From positions 1-64,000 of the forward strand of contig CAZUXY010000021.1 in the NCBI GenBank assembly GCA_964624235.1: 64,000 nucleotides of DNA, written 5' to 3'. Within the stretch, counting starts at the first letter, position 1, and the number at the start of each line of letters is the position of its first letter. The position numbers and the translations under genes are program-made. The stretch comes from CAZUXY01 sp964624235. Lineage in GTDB: Bacteria > Spirochaetota > UBA4802 > UBA5368. The notes beneath the pieces are model-generated. The model ran no database searches. It had not been told where the DNA came from and was given only the letters and a program-made list of their open reading frames with translations. Shown here piece by piece: positions 51,004-58,819 of this stretch.

Positions 51004-51891
51004 TCACCAGCCGCGCTTGGCCATTCGTTCCTCTTCGGGCATGGTGGCGACATCCAGGCCCTGCATGGCGGAGCCCAGGCCTTCCGACACCCGGGCGAGG
51101 GTATCGGGGTCCCTGTAGTGGGTGGTCGCTTCAACTATCGCTTTCGCCCTTCTCAGGGGATCCTCGGACATGAAAATACCGGAGCCGACGAACACCGATT
51201 CGGCGCCCAGCTGCATCATCAGCGCCGCGTCGGCCGGTGTCGCGATGCCGCCCGCGGAAAACATCGGTACCGGGATTTTCCCGTTCTTCTTCACGAAGTA
51301 CAGCAGGTCCACCGGTGCGCCCATGTTCTTCGCCTCGGTGACCAGTTCCTCGTCACCCATGAGGGTAAGCTTTCTGATATGGCCCTGGACCATGCGCATG
51401 TGCCTTACCGCTTCCACCACGTTTCCGGTGCCCGCCTCCCCCTTGGTGCGGATCATGGCCGCCCCCTCGGCGACCCGCCGCAGTGCCTCCCCGAGGTTGG
51501 TGGCGCCGCACACGAAGGGCACCTTGAAGGGATGTTTGTCGATATGGAATTCCTCGTCGGCGGGAGTAAGCACCTCGCTCTCGTCGATGAAATCCACCCC
51601 TATGCTTTCCAGAATCTGCGCCTCGACGAAATGACCTATTCTCACCTTGGCCATAACAGGGATGCTGACCGCTTTCCTGATCTTTTTAATCATCTGAGGG
51701 TCGGACATGCGCGCGATACCGCCGTCCCTGCGTATAAGAGCCGGGATGCGTTCCAGTGCCATAACCGAAACGGCCCCCGCCTCTTCGGCGATCTTCGCCT
51801 GTTCGTCGTTCATCACATCCATTATAACCCCGCCCTTGAGCATCTCGGCGAGGCCTACTTTCAGTTTGAAGTTTTTATCCTCTCGATACAT
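51004..51891 (-). CDS. pdxS: Pyridoxal 5'-phosphate synthase subunit PdxS
   Basis: A 295-residue (beta/alpha)8 enzyme that builds PLP from ribose 5-phosphate, glyceraldehyde 3-phosphate and ammonia. Conserved blocks: LAEMLKGGVIMDV, MSDPQMIKKI, MAKVRIGHFVEAQIL with the ribose-binding lysine, PFVCGATNLGEALRR and MIRTKGEAGTGNVVEAV with the second lysine. Together with pdxT this is the DXP-independent vitamin B6 route. PLP serves several enzymes in this window (lysA, aminotransferase, ACC deaminase family). Confidence 0.97.
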   Translation of the reverse strand: MYREDKNFKLKVGLAEMLKGGVIMDVMNDEQAKIAEEAGAVSVMALERIPALIRRDGGIARMSDPQMIKKIRKAVSIPVMAKVRIGHFVEAQILESIGVDFIDESEVLTPADEEFHIDKHPFKVPFVCGATNLGEALRRVAEGAAMIRTKGEAGTGNVVEAVRHMRMVQGHIRKLTLMGDEELVTEAKNMGAPVDLLYFVKKNGKIPVPMFSAGGIATPADAALMMQLGAESVFVGSGIFMSEDPLRRAKAIVEATTHYRDPDTLARVSEGLGSAMQGLDVATMPEEERMAKRGW

Positions 51892-52141
51892 GACGCATTA
51901 CTCCTGAATACGGGTTCCGCCACTGCGGGGGCCGGTGTTCCATATTTCCGTTCCGGCGACTATACGGCAGTTTTCCCGCGAATGATGAACCATTAGTATT
52001 ACCGGTTATATAATTCCTTTGGATGCTTCTGCCTTTACCGCGGGTCCCGGCATTTAGTCTGTGGATGTATTATGGTACCCTCATTTATAATACAAACAAT
52101 TTTTTCCCCGTTCAACAGACGGCGGTAACAATAGGGTAAAA

Positions 52142-52732
52142 TTACCTTTTTTCGATGCCCGGACTCAGGATTTTTATCATGAATTTTCTGAAATCCCTGT
52201 CATTAATCCCCAGGGCCGAGAGCAGCCCTGTTTTCTTGAACTGGAGCATTCCCTCGGGAACGATTGCCAGGAAGAGAGCCAGCATCGTCGGGTCGGTTTC
52301 AATGAAATCGCCCCTCCTTATTCCTTCACGGACCGTTTCGGCCATTACGCTGAGCAGGTCCTTCATACGGTTGATTATTTCCTCCCTGGCTTCATTGCCG
52401 CGGTTGTCGTATTCCGCCCGGAATTCCATCAGTATGTTGTAATAATCCTGGTGCCGGTAGTAAAATTCCAGGTATGCGTCATAGGTGGAAATGAGTTTCT
52501 GCGGGATGCTCGCCCTGTCGTTGACCCCTTTTCTGAACATGGACAGAAGCATTTCGATCGCTTCAAGGCAGATGGTCTTATAGATGTCTTTTTTGTTTTT
52601 GAAGTGAAAGTAAATAGCGCCCGTGGTGAGCCTGGCGCGGGATGCGATGGTACGTATCGATATGCCGTTGTACCCGTATTTCAAGAAAAGTTCCCTGGAA
52701 ACTTTAAGTATTTTCTCTTTGTTGTTTTTCAT
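52142..52732 (-). CDS. TetR-family transcriptional regulator
   Basis: A 196-residue regulator. The N-terminal helix-turn-helix (about residues 5-52) reads KILKVSRELFLKYGYNGISIRTIASRARLTTGAIYFHFKNK, a typical TetR DNA-binding domain. The C-terminal helical domain (about 60-190) is variable, as is usual, and should bind a small hydrophobic ligand. The gene is divergent from the TIGR01777 gene, and a palindrome at 52793-52805 lies on its own promoter, so it probably represses itself. Confidence 0.92.
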   Translation of the reverse strand: MKNNKEKILKVSRELFLKYGYNGISIRTIASRARLTTGAIYFHFKNKKDIYKTICLEAIEMLLSMFRKGVNDRASIPQKLISTYDAYLEFYYRHQDYYNILMEFRAEYDNRGNEAREEIINRMKDLLSVMAETVREGIRRGDFIETDPTMLALFLAIVPEGMLQFKKTGLLSALGINDRDFRKFMIKILSPGIEKR

Positions 52733-52789
52733 AGCAGTGAACCCGGAAAAGGTGTAAAGTCCGTCGCCTGTTTTAAAAGATAAAAGCGG

Positions 52790-52818
52790 AACATAACAGT
52801 GTTATTATATAAAGTCAA
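52790..52818 (-). promoter_or_regulatory. Promoter of the TetR gene
   Basis: On the minus strand TTGACT (52813-52818) and TATGTT (52790-52795) with a 17-base spacer, about 57 bases before the TetR start. It overlaps the palindrome at 52793-52805. Confidence 0.5.
52793..52805. promoter_or_regulatory. Palindromic operator candidate for the TetR regulator
   Basis: ATAACA-G-TGTTAT is a perfect 6+1+6 palindrome. It covers the spacer and -10 of the TetR promoter, where a bound repressor would block polymerase. It lies 187 bases upstream of the rightward gene, which it could also affect. Confidence 0.5.
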
Positions 52819-52991
52819 CCACTTCCACCATGATGTCAATAATCTTTCACCGGCAGATCCCCCGTTTCTCGGGACCACGGGCCGCGGCATTAATGGATTG
52901 TGCGAATTTCTTTTATCTGATAAAATACCGGTGAAAAACAACGACGCAGGTGTATTACCACAGTATATCAAAAAGGAAGAGAGTTCTGACC

Positions 52992-53909
52992 ATGAAAAGA
53001 ATGCTGATAACCGGGGGCACGGGACTGATCGGAAGGTATTGCGCCGCGAGACTGCGCGAATCGGGATATTCAGTGGTCATACTGAGCCGTAACCCGCACG
53101 GCAGAGCATCCACCCGCGGGGCAGGCATCGAAACTGTCATGTGGGACGGAAGAACCGCGCAGGGATGGCAGGAACACGCCGAAGGCGCTCACGGCATCAT
53201 CAACCTGGCGGGTGAATCCATCGCGGCCGCGAGGTGGACGAATAAGAAAAAAAACCGCATTCTGGAAAGCAGAATCCGTGCGTCCCGGGCGGTGGTCGAA
53301 GCGGTGGAAAAATGTACGCGCCGTCCGCAGGTGGTCATCCAGGCCTCGGCCGTCGGTTACTATGGCGACAGGGGCGAAACCCTGTTGAACGAAGAGTCGG
53401 CGCCGGGTGAAGGATTCCTTGCCGAAGTGGTCCGCCGATGGGAGCAGGAGACGGAGAGCCTGTCCTCTCTCGGGGTACGGAGGGTTCTTGTGAGAACGGG
53501 GGTCGTACTGGCACGTGACGGCGGGATGTTCCCGGGAGTTGTGCTGCCGTTCCGTTTTTTTATCGGAGGGGTGCCCGGTGAGGGAAACCAGTGGATTTCA
53601 TGGATACACATCAAAGACTGGGTCGACGCCGTTCTTTCCCTGCTGGAAGACGGTCACGCCGACGGGGTGTATAACCTGACCGCACCGCATCCGCTGACGG
53701 CGGGGGATTTTTACCGGTTGCTCGGCCGAAAGCTGGGCAGGCCGGTATGGTTTCCAATGCCGGGACCGGTTCTAAAACTGTTGCTGGGGGAGATGGCCGG
53801 TCAGTTGCTGCTTGCGGGCCAGAGGGTGGTTCCCGCACGGCTGGTTCAAGCGGGTTTCCGGTTCAGCTGTCCCGATCTGCAGAGCGCCCTGAATGACCTG
53901 TTGAAATGA
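52992..53909 (+). CDS. TIGR01777-family NAD-dependent epimerase-like protein
   Basis: A short-chain-dehydrogenase-fold protein of about 305 residues. The Met at 52992 (MKRMLITGGTGLIGRYC) gives the standard N-terminal NAD(P) motif GGTGLIG; the frame opens earlier but adds unrelated residues. Family blocks: NLAGESIAAARWT, ASAVGYYGDRG, the RTGVVLARDGG stretch and WISWIHIKDWVDA. This is the TIGR01777 (YfcH/SDR39U1) family, whose reaction is not known. The adjacent TetR regulator may control it. Confidence 0.88.
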   Translation: MKRMLITGGTGLIGRYCAARLRESGYSVVILSRNPHGRASTRGAGIETVMWDGRTAQGWQEHAEGAHGIINLAGESIAAARWTNKKKNRILESRIRASRAVVEAVEKCTRRPQVVIQASAVGYYGDRGETLLNEESAPGEGFLAEVVRRWEQETESLSSLGVRRVLVRTGVVLARDGGMFPGVVLPFRFFIGGVPGEGNQWISWIHIKDWVDAVLSLLEDGHADGVYNLTAPHPLTAGDFYRLLGRKLGRPVWFPMPGPVLKLLLGEMAGQLLLAGQRVVPARLVQAGFRFSCPDLQSALNDLLK

Positions 53910-53994
53910 CCGGCGACAGGGGATGCGGGCCGATCTGGAACGCGGCGTTTCGGGATAACCGCTCCCGTGGCGCCGTGATGTGTTGGAAGGAATG

Positions 53995-54447
53995 CTATTG
54001 CGCCGCAAGCTTCTGTAAGATCGCGTACTCAAACCCGTCCAGCAGCACCTGGAAAGACGCCGCGTTGATGTTTTCCGAGAGGGCGTACACCTTCCATACC
54101 TTCTTCCCGTCGGTGAAGATAATGGTCACCTCGACGTCGGTGGCCGTCCCCCTTTTGGCTTCCATGATGTTCGCCCGGTAATCGATCAGCTTGACTTTTT
54201 CTATCTCGGGAAACAGCGGCGTGAGCGCCTTCTTTAAGACACTCGCCAGGGCGTCCACGGGACCGTTGCCGGTGGAGGCCTCGTGGATGAACTTGCCGTT
54301 CGCCTCGATCTGAACGGTGGCTTCCGGATCGATGCCGTTGTCGATGAGCTTATAGCCGCCTACCAGCTTGAAGGGAGGAATGTAGCGTTCCAGCGACCGG
54401 GCGATGGTGAGCTCCCGGGTGGCGTCATGGATTTCGTAATTGAGCAT
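53995..54447 (-). CDS. Free-standing LeuA-type allosteric (regulatory) domain protein
   Basis: A 150-residue protein that consists only of the C-terminal regulatory domain of 2-isopropylmalate/citramalate synthase. Typical blocks are YKLIDNGIDPEATVQIEANGKFIHEASTGNGPVDALASVLKKAL and YRANIMEAKRGTATDVEVTIIF, where leucine or isoleucine binds in full-length enzymes. No HMGL-like catalytic barrel is encoded next to it: upstream lies an AT-rich lipoprotein gene. It has its own start with a GGAG site 12 bases upstream, so it may be a real stand-alone sensor or partner rather than a fragment. Loss of the upstream part of a synthase gene is the alternative. Confidence 0.8.
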   Translation of the reverse strand: MLNYEIHDATRELTIARSLERYIPPFKLVGGYKLIDNGIDPEATVQIEANGKFIHEASTGNGPVDALASVLKKALTPLFPEIEKVKLIDYRANIMEAKRGTATDVEVTIIFTDGKKVWKVYALSENINAASFQVLLDGFEYAILQKLAAQ

Positions 54448-54498
54448 TGTGATGTTACTCCATGTGGATTTTAGCCGAGTTCATTGACGGAAATTGAA

Positions 54499-54912
54499 TC
54501 AGGTGGTCTCTTCTTCGCCGTATACATAATCAATAATTATATAATTTAAACTATTTCCTATGTCCAGTACAGACTCTTTTACTTTATTGTTGTCTTTATA
54601 AATTTTTATTTGAAGAAGGTAAGTATTATTATCTCTGAATGCATTGATTTCAAGATAATCCAGTTCATCGAATTCCTTTTCATATATATAAAAACCGTTT
54701 TCTATGGTGAATTCGGCCGGTGTTGTACTTGAATCGAAGGTTATTATACTACTGTTATCTACAATATATGTTCCGCTTATAGGGCCCCCTGCTATAATTT
54801 TAAATGAAATTGGATCTTTAATGTCCTCTTCGCAGGCGGGTATAAAAAACATGAGGATAAACAGAATTACCGGAAGACCCCATCTTCTTTTTTTATTGAA
54901 AAACATAATCAT
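54499..54912 (-). CDS. Small AT-rich lipoprotein, unknown function
   Basis: A 137-residue protein with a lipoprotein signal: basic start, hydrophobic core, and the box IPAC with Cys27 followed by acidic residues. The mature part is beta-rich (FKIIAGGPISGTYIVDNSS, FYIYEKEFDELDYLEINAF) and resembles small spirochaete surface or periplasmic lipoproteins, without a named family. Its codons end in A or T far more often than those of its neighbours, and the surrounding 0.6 kb is AT-rich, so recent transfer is possible. It ends 51 bases before the LeuA-domain gene on the same strand. Confidence 0.7.
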   Translation of the reverse strand: MIMFFNKKRRWGLPVILFILMFFIPACEEDIKDPISFKIIAGGPISGTYIVDNSSIITFDSSTTPAEFTIENGFYIYEKEFDELDYLEINAFRDNNTYLLQIKIYKDNNKVKESVLDIGNSLNYIIIDYVYGEEETT

Positions 54913-55306
54913 TATTAAGTATCCACATCAGTAAAGTTAAACTCAGTCGTCAAATAAGACAAAACAGGTAATATAAGGTTTCAACCATTTATCATATTAA
55001 ATTATTATTTACTATTTATCCGAAAATGATAAAACAGTTAAAAACTATCTGTGTCAACAAATTTAATGATGGCATACCGGCAGTCGGGAAAGTCGCGGCA
55101 GATTATAACGAAAAATAACATTCGGGCGCCTTTAGAAATCAGAATTTTCCGAAATACCACTATTGAAAATTCTGATTTCTTACATTAACATGTGCCCGCA
55201 AGGGGACATCCGAAATGTACTACAAAGAGGTTCCCTTGTAACCGGCTGCCTCACCATCATGGTAAAAAATGCATATGCCTGTGCGGTCAGCGGGATATAG
55301 TCGATC
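54913..55306. other. AT-rich intergenic region with a long perfect inverted repeat
   Basis: 394 bases between the lipoprotein gene and xth, strongly AT-rich up to about 55070. No gene is evident. The main feature is the 16-bp inverted repeat at 55134-55180. Confidence 0.5.
55134..55180. repeat. Perfect 16-bp inverted repeat
   Basis: AGAAATCAGAATTTTC (55134-55149) and its exact reverse complement GAAAATTCTGATTTCT (55165-55180) flank a 15-base loop. No T run follows and the arms are AT-rich. It could be a small repeat unit, a transposon footprint, a protein-binding site or a weak terminator for either flanking gene. Confidence 0.75.
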
Positions 55307-56080
55307 ATGATCGTCGCCAGTTTCAACGTCAACTCCGTCCGCGCCCGCCTCCCGGTACTGAAACGCTGGCTCGGGGAGGCGCGTCCCGACGTGGTATGCC
55401 TCCAGGAAACCAAAACACAGGACCTGACCTTCCCCCTGGAGGAGATCACGGCCGCGGGTTATCACGCCGCCTACAGGGGCGAGAAATCCTATAACGGTGT
55501 CGCGGTGCTGACCCGGCATTCCATCGAGAAAGTATTGTACGGATTTGACGGCGAGGGCCGGGATGAGGGCAGCCGCATTATTACCGTGTGGATAAAGGGA
55601 GTTCCCGTCGTCAACACGTACATACCCCAGGGTTTCGATCCCGCATCGGAGAAGTTCCGGTACAAGCTGGAATGGTTTTCCCGGCTGCGGGATTTTTTTG
55701 CGCGTCGCTTCGCCCCCGACCGGCCACTCCTCTGGACGGGCGATTTCAACGTGGCGCCCGAGCCCATCGACGTGCATGACCCCGTGCGGCTGCTGGGCAG
55801 CATAGGCTACCATCCCGAAGAGCACAGGGCCCTGGCGGAGGTCAAACAGTGGGGATTCACCGACGTATTCAGAAAACACCGCCCCGAACCTGAACACTAT
55901 ACGTTCTGGGATTACCGCGTCAGGGACGCGGTGAGCAAAAAACTGGGGTGGAGGGTGGACCACATCTGGGCCACGGGGCCCCTGGACGCACGCTCCACCG
56001 GGAGCTGGATCGACGTTGAACCCCGGTTATGGGAGCGGCCATCTGACCACACCCCCATCTGCGCGGAATTCGTCGTCTGA
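55307..56080 (+). CDS. xth: Exodeoxyribonuclease III / AP endonuclease
   Basis: A 257-residue Exo III-family nuclease for base-excision repair, cutting at abasic sites. Active-site motifs in order: ASFNVNSVRARLP, VCLQETKTQD with the metal-binding glutamate, NTYIPQG, WTGDFNVAPEPIDVHDP and the C-terminal SDHTPICAEF with the catalytic histidine. All are intact. The start is ATG 55307. The two abasic-site proteins in this window (this one and SRAP at 2 kb) could cooperate. Confidence 0.96.
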   Translation: MIVASFNVNSVRARLPVLKRWLGEARPDVVCLQETKTQDLTFPLEEITAAGYHAAYRGEKSYNGVAVLTRHSIEKVLYGFDGEGRDEGSRIITVWIKGVPVVNTYIPQGFDPASEKFRYKLEWFSRLRDFFARRFAPDRPLLWTGDFNVAPEPIDVHDPVRLLGSIGYHPEEHRALAEVKQWGFTDVFRKHRPEPEHYTFWDYRVRDAVSKKLGWRVDHIWATGPLDARSTGSWIDVEPRLWERPSDHTPICAEFVV

Positions 56081-56251
56081 TCGATGTATGTTGAAATATT
56101 ACATGACGATGCTGAGGGTGCCGCTCACGGTTTTTTGTGGTTGAAAAGGACGCACCAGACATGCTATCGCATAAGAAGAAGGGGATAGAGAATGATCCGG
56201 ACCCGCCTTATGTCACGGGTTTCCATCCCATGAGGGAGGTAGAAGCAGCGA

Positions 56252-57115
56252 ATGAAAACGCATAACCTGGATGAAACCGCCTTTCGCGAGATCATCGCAC
56301 GGGTGCATGTCGCACTCCCGGTGCGCAAATTCACCCCCCGTTTCATGAAGATGATAGAAGAATACCGGGTCAATATCGAGATCGGGCTGGACCACTATAA
56401 CCTGGACGCATATTCCACCGAACATTTTCGTGAGCTGGGGGCCTCACTGCGCGGCCTGGGCATCAGCATGACGGTGCATGCCCCCTTCCATGAATTGTTC
56501 CTCGGATCGCCCGACCGGCTGGTGCGGAACGCCGCGATCGCGCGCATGGACCGTGCGTTCGAGCTTATACCGTTTTTCAATCCGCGGACGGTGGTCGTCC
56601 ATCTCAATTACGAAAAGCGCCGTTTCGGCTTCGTCTACGAGGAATGGAAGCCCCTCGCGCTCTCGGCGTTGTCGGCGTATGCCGAACGTGCCGCCGAAAT
56701 GGGAACGGCTGTCATGCTGGAGAACGTGTACGAAGAGACGCCAGAGGTGATGGAGGAGGTGCTCGGGGAACTCTCGGGCGCGGGGATCTATCACTGCTGT
56801 GATGTGGGCCATGTACACGCCTTCTCGGACTGCACCCTCGCGTCCTGGCTCGAGGCCAACGGAAAGCACGTGCGTCAGTTCCACCTGCACGACAACGACG
56901 GGACAGGCGATACCCATTCGCCCATAGGATCGGGGACCGTCGATTTCGAACTGGTTAAAAAATGCATCGCCGGCATGAAGGATGATCCCGTCATTACCCT
57001 GGAGCCCCACTGTGAGGAGCACCTGTGGGCGTCCCTGGAAGGATTCCATCGCGCGGGTATACTGGAAATACTGAAGTCACGCAACCATATATCGGGGGAG
57101 GGGAACGGTGGATAA
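56252..57115 (+). CDS. Sugar phosphate isomerase/epimerase-like TIM-barrel protein
   Basis: A 287-residue protein of the xylose-isomerase-like TIM barrel (AP endonuclease 2) superfamily. Metal-ligand-type residues appear in the expected order: MTVHAPFHE, VVHLNYEK, MLENVYEETPEV, CCDVGHVHAFSD, FHLHDNDGTGDTHSPIGSGTVDFE and TLEPHCEEH. Members include endonuclease IV, isomerases and epimerases such as those for hydroxypyruvate or inositol. Operon with galE and the NTPase favours a sugar-related role. The galE start overlaps its end by 8 bases. Confidence 0.85.
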   Translation: MKTHNLDETAFREIIARVHVALPVRKFTPRFMKMIEEYRVNIEIGLDHYNLDAYSTEHFRELGASLRGLGISMTVHAPFHELFLGSPDRLVRNAAIARMDRAFELIPFFNPRTVVVHLNYEKRRFGFVYEEWKPLALSALSAYAERAAEMGTAVMLENVYEETPEVMEEVLGELSGAGIYHCCDVGHVHAFSDCTLASWLEANGKHVRQFHLHDNDGTGDTHSPIGSGTVDFELVKKCIAGMKDDPVITLEPHCEEHLWASLEGFHRAGILEILKSRNHISGEGNGG

Positions 57116-58094
57116 TATACTGGTGACCGGCGGCGCCGGATACATCGGCAGTCACGTGACCAGGGCGCTGGCCGAGAAAGGCTTTACTCCGCTTGTGTAC
57201 GATAATCTGTCGACGGGATTCAGGGACTTCGCGGGGGACTTCGAGTTCATTGAAGGCGACATCGGCGACTACGATACGCTGGTAAAGATATTAAAGGGGC
57301 GCGGCATACGCTGTGTCATGAACTTCGCCTCGTATATCGCCGTCGGCGAATCGGTGGAACAGCCCCTCAGATACTACGACAATAATGTGGCCAGAACCCT
57401 GGAGTTGTTCCGCGCCATGCGGGACGCAGCCGTATGGTTCTTCGTATTCTCCTCGTCGGCGGCGGTATACGGCAACCCCGAAGAGGTCCCTGTACCCGAG
57501 GAGGCACGGCTGTCACCCGCAAGCCCCTACGGCAGAACGAAGTATTTTATCGAAGAGGTGCTCCGCGACCTGGAGGTTTCCGACGGATTCCGCTCCATCT
57601 GCCTCAGGTATTTCAACGCCGCCGGCGCCCATCCCTCCGGGGAGATCGGCGAGAGCCATGTGCCCGAGACCCATCTGATACCCCTGGCCATACGGGCCGT
57701 ACTGGACCCTTCGTATACCTTCACGGTCTACGGGAAGGACTATAGTACTCCCGACGGCACCTGCATCCGCGATTATATACACGTATCCGACCTTGCCGAC
57801 GCCCATGTGCTGGCGGTGGAAAAGCTTTTGCGCGACGGCACTTCCTCGGTTTACAACCTGGGCAACGGCAGGGGTTTTTCCGTCATGGAAGTGATCGCGG
57901 CGGTCGAGAGGGTGGCGCGCAAAAAGATTTCAGTCAACTACGGAAAGCGGCGGGCCGGTGATCCCGCCGTGCTGGTGGCGTCGTCGGGAAAAGCCATGGA
58001 AGAACTGGGATGGACGCCCCGCTTTGCCGATATCGACACCATAGTGGAGAGTGCGTGGAACTGGGAGTCCCGCCGCAGGAGAAAAGGTTATTGA
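57108..58094 (+). CDS. galE: UDP-glucose 4-epimerase
   Basis: A 328-residue SDR enzyme interconverting UDP-glucose and UDP-galactose. The NAD motif GGAGYIGSH is at the start, the catalytic YGRTKYFIE (Tyr-x3-Lys) near the middle, and LRYFNAAGAHPSGEIGE plus GTCIRDYIHVSDLADAHVLA follow, all typical of GalE. The start is GTG with a strong GGGGGAGGGG site overlapping the previous gene's end. The product would supply galactose for envelope glycans. The NTPase gene overlaps its stop. Confidence 0.94.
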   Translation: MDNILVTGGAGYIGSHVTRALAEKGFTPLVYDNLSTGFRDFAGDFEFIEGDIGDYDTLVKILKGRGIRCVMNFASYIAVGESVEQPLRYYDNNVARTLELFRAMRDAAVWFFVFSSSAAVYGNPEEVPVPEEARLSPASPYGRTKYFIEEVLRDLEVSDGFRSICLRYFNAAGAHPSGEIGESHVPETHLIPLAIRAVLDPSYTFTVYGKDYSTPDGTCIRDYIHVSDLADAHVLAVEKLLRDGTSSVYNLGNGRGFSVMEVIAAVERVARKKISVNYGKRRAGDPAVLVASSGKAMEELGWTPRFADIDTIVESAWNWESRRRRKGY

Positions 58095-58624
58095 GAAAAA
58101 ATATTTTTCTGACCGGCGCGCCTTCCTCGGGGAAGACCACGGTCATAAAGAAGGTGATAGCGCTTCTGGAAGTACCGGCCGTGGGATTTTACACCGAAGA
58201 GGAACGCATAAACGGCCGCCGCACCGGTTTCCTCATGAAGTCGCTTGACGGAGGGGAAGGGTACCTGGCGCACGAGAATTTGAATTCGCGCTGCAAGGTG
58301 CGCCGATACGGGGTCAGCCTGGAAAATATCGCGTCCATCGCGGTGCCTTCGATTTTACCGGTCCCCGGAGCGGTGATCATACTGGACGAGATCGGGAAGA
58401 TGGAATGTTTCTCGGCCGATTTCCGCGACGCGGCCCTGAGGGCGCTGGATTCGGACTGTGTGGTGGTGGGCACCATTACCCTGGGCGGGGACCGGTTCAT
58501 CGGGGAAATAAAGGGGAGGACCGATGTGGAACTCACCGGGGTGACACCGGAAAACAGGGATATGCTTCCCATGGAGATCGTACATAAAATCCGCACCCTC
58601 CTGCCTGCACAAGGAACACTGTAA
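58091..58624 (+). CDS. THEP1-family nucleoside triphosphatase
   Basis: A P-loop NTPase of about 177 residues. The likely start is TTG 58091, which overlaps the galE TGA; it puts the Walker A motif GAPSSGKTT at residue 9, as in THEP1. The family pattern continues with GFYTEEER, TGFLMKSLDG and the Walker B ILDEIGKME. THEP1 enzymes hydrolyse NTPs slowly and their biological role is unclear. Translational coupling to galE is implied. Confidence 0.88.
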   Translation: MRKNIFLTGAPSSGKTTVIKKVIALLEVPAVGFYTEEERINGRRTGFLMKSLDGGEGYLAHENLNSRCKVRRYGVSLENIASIAVPSILPVPGAVIILDEIGKMECFSADFRDAALRALDSDCVVVGTITLGGDRFIGEIKGRTDVELTGVTPENRDMLPMEIVHKIRTLLPAQGTL

Positions 58625-58744
58625 GCTTCTCCCGAACCACGTCCGCTCTCAGGACTGCCCATGCCTCACTGCCATACCCTCCGCCTTCTTCCACGGATGA
58701 ACAGGTCCCGTTTTAATGGTCATAGGTATGATATGCATATATGG

Positions 58745-58772
58745 TTGACAAATGACCACCTTCACTTAGAAG
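58745..58772 (+). promoter_or_regulatory. Sigma-70-type promoter for the acyl-CoA synthetase operon
   Basis: TTGACA at 58745-58750 and TAGAAG at 58767-58772, spacer 16, ending 48 bases before the ATG at 58820. An AGGAGGGTGAG ribosome site precedes that start. Confidence 0.5.
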
Positions 58773-58819
58773 GGTTAAGGTGTCGCATTATCCCAGTCCC
58801 TGCAGGAGGGTGAGCCCGA

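Noticed and set aside
50848..51996. A 382-codon plus-strand frame antisense to pdxS-pdxT
   Set aside because: Shadow of two highly conserved genes.
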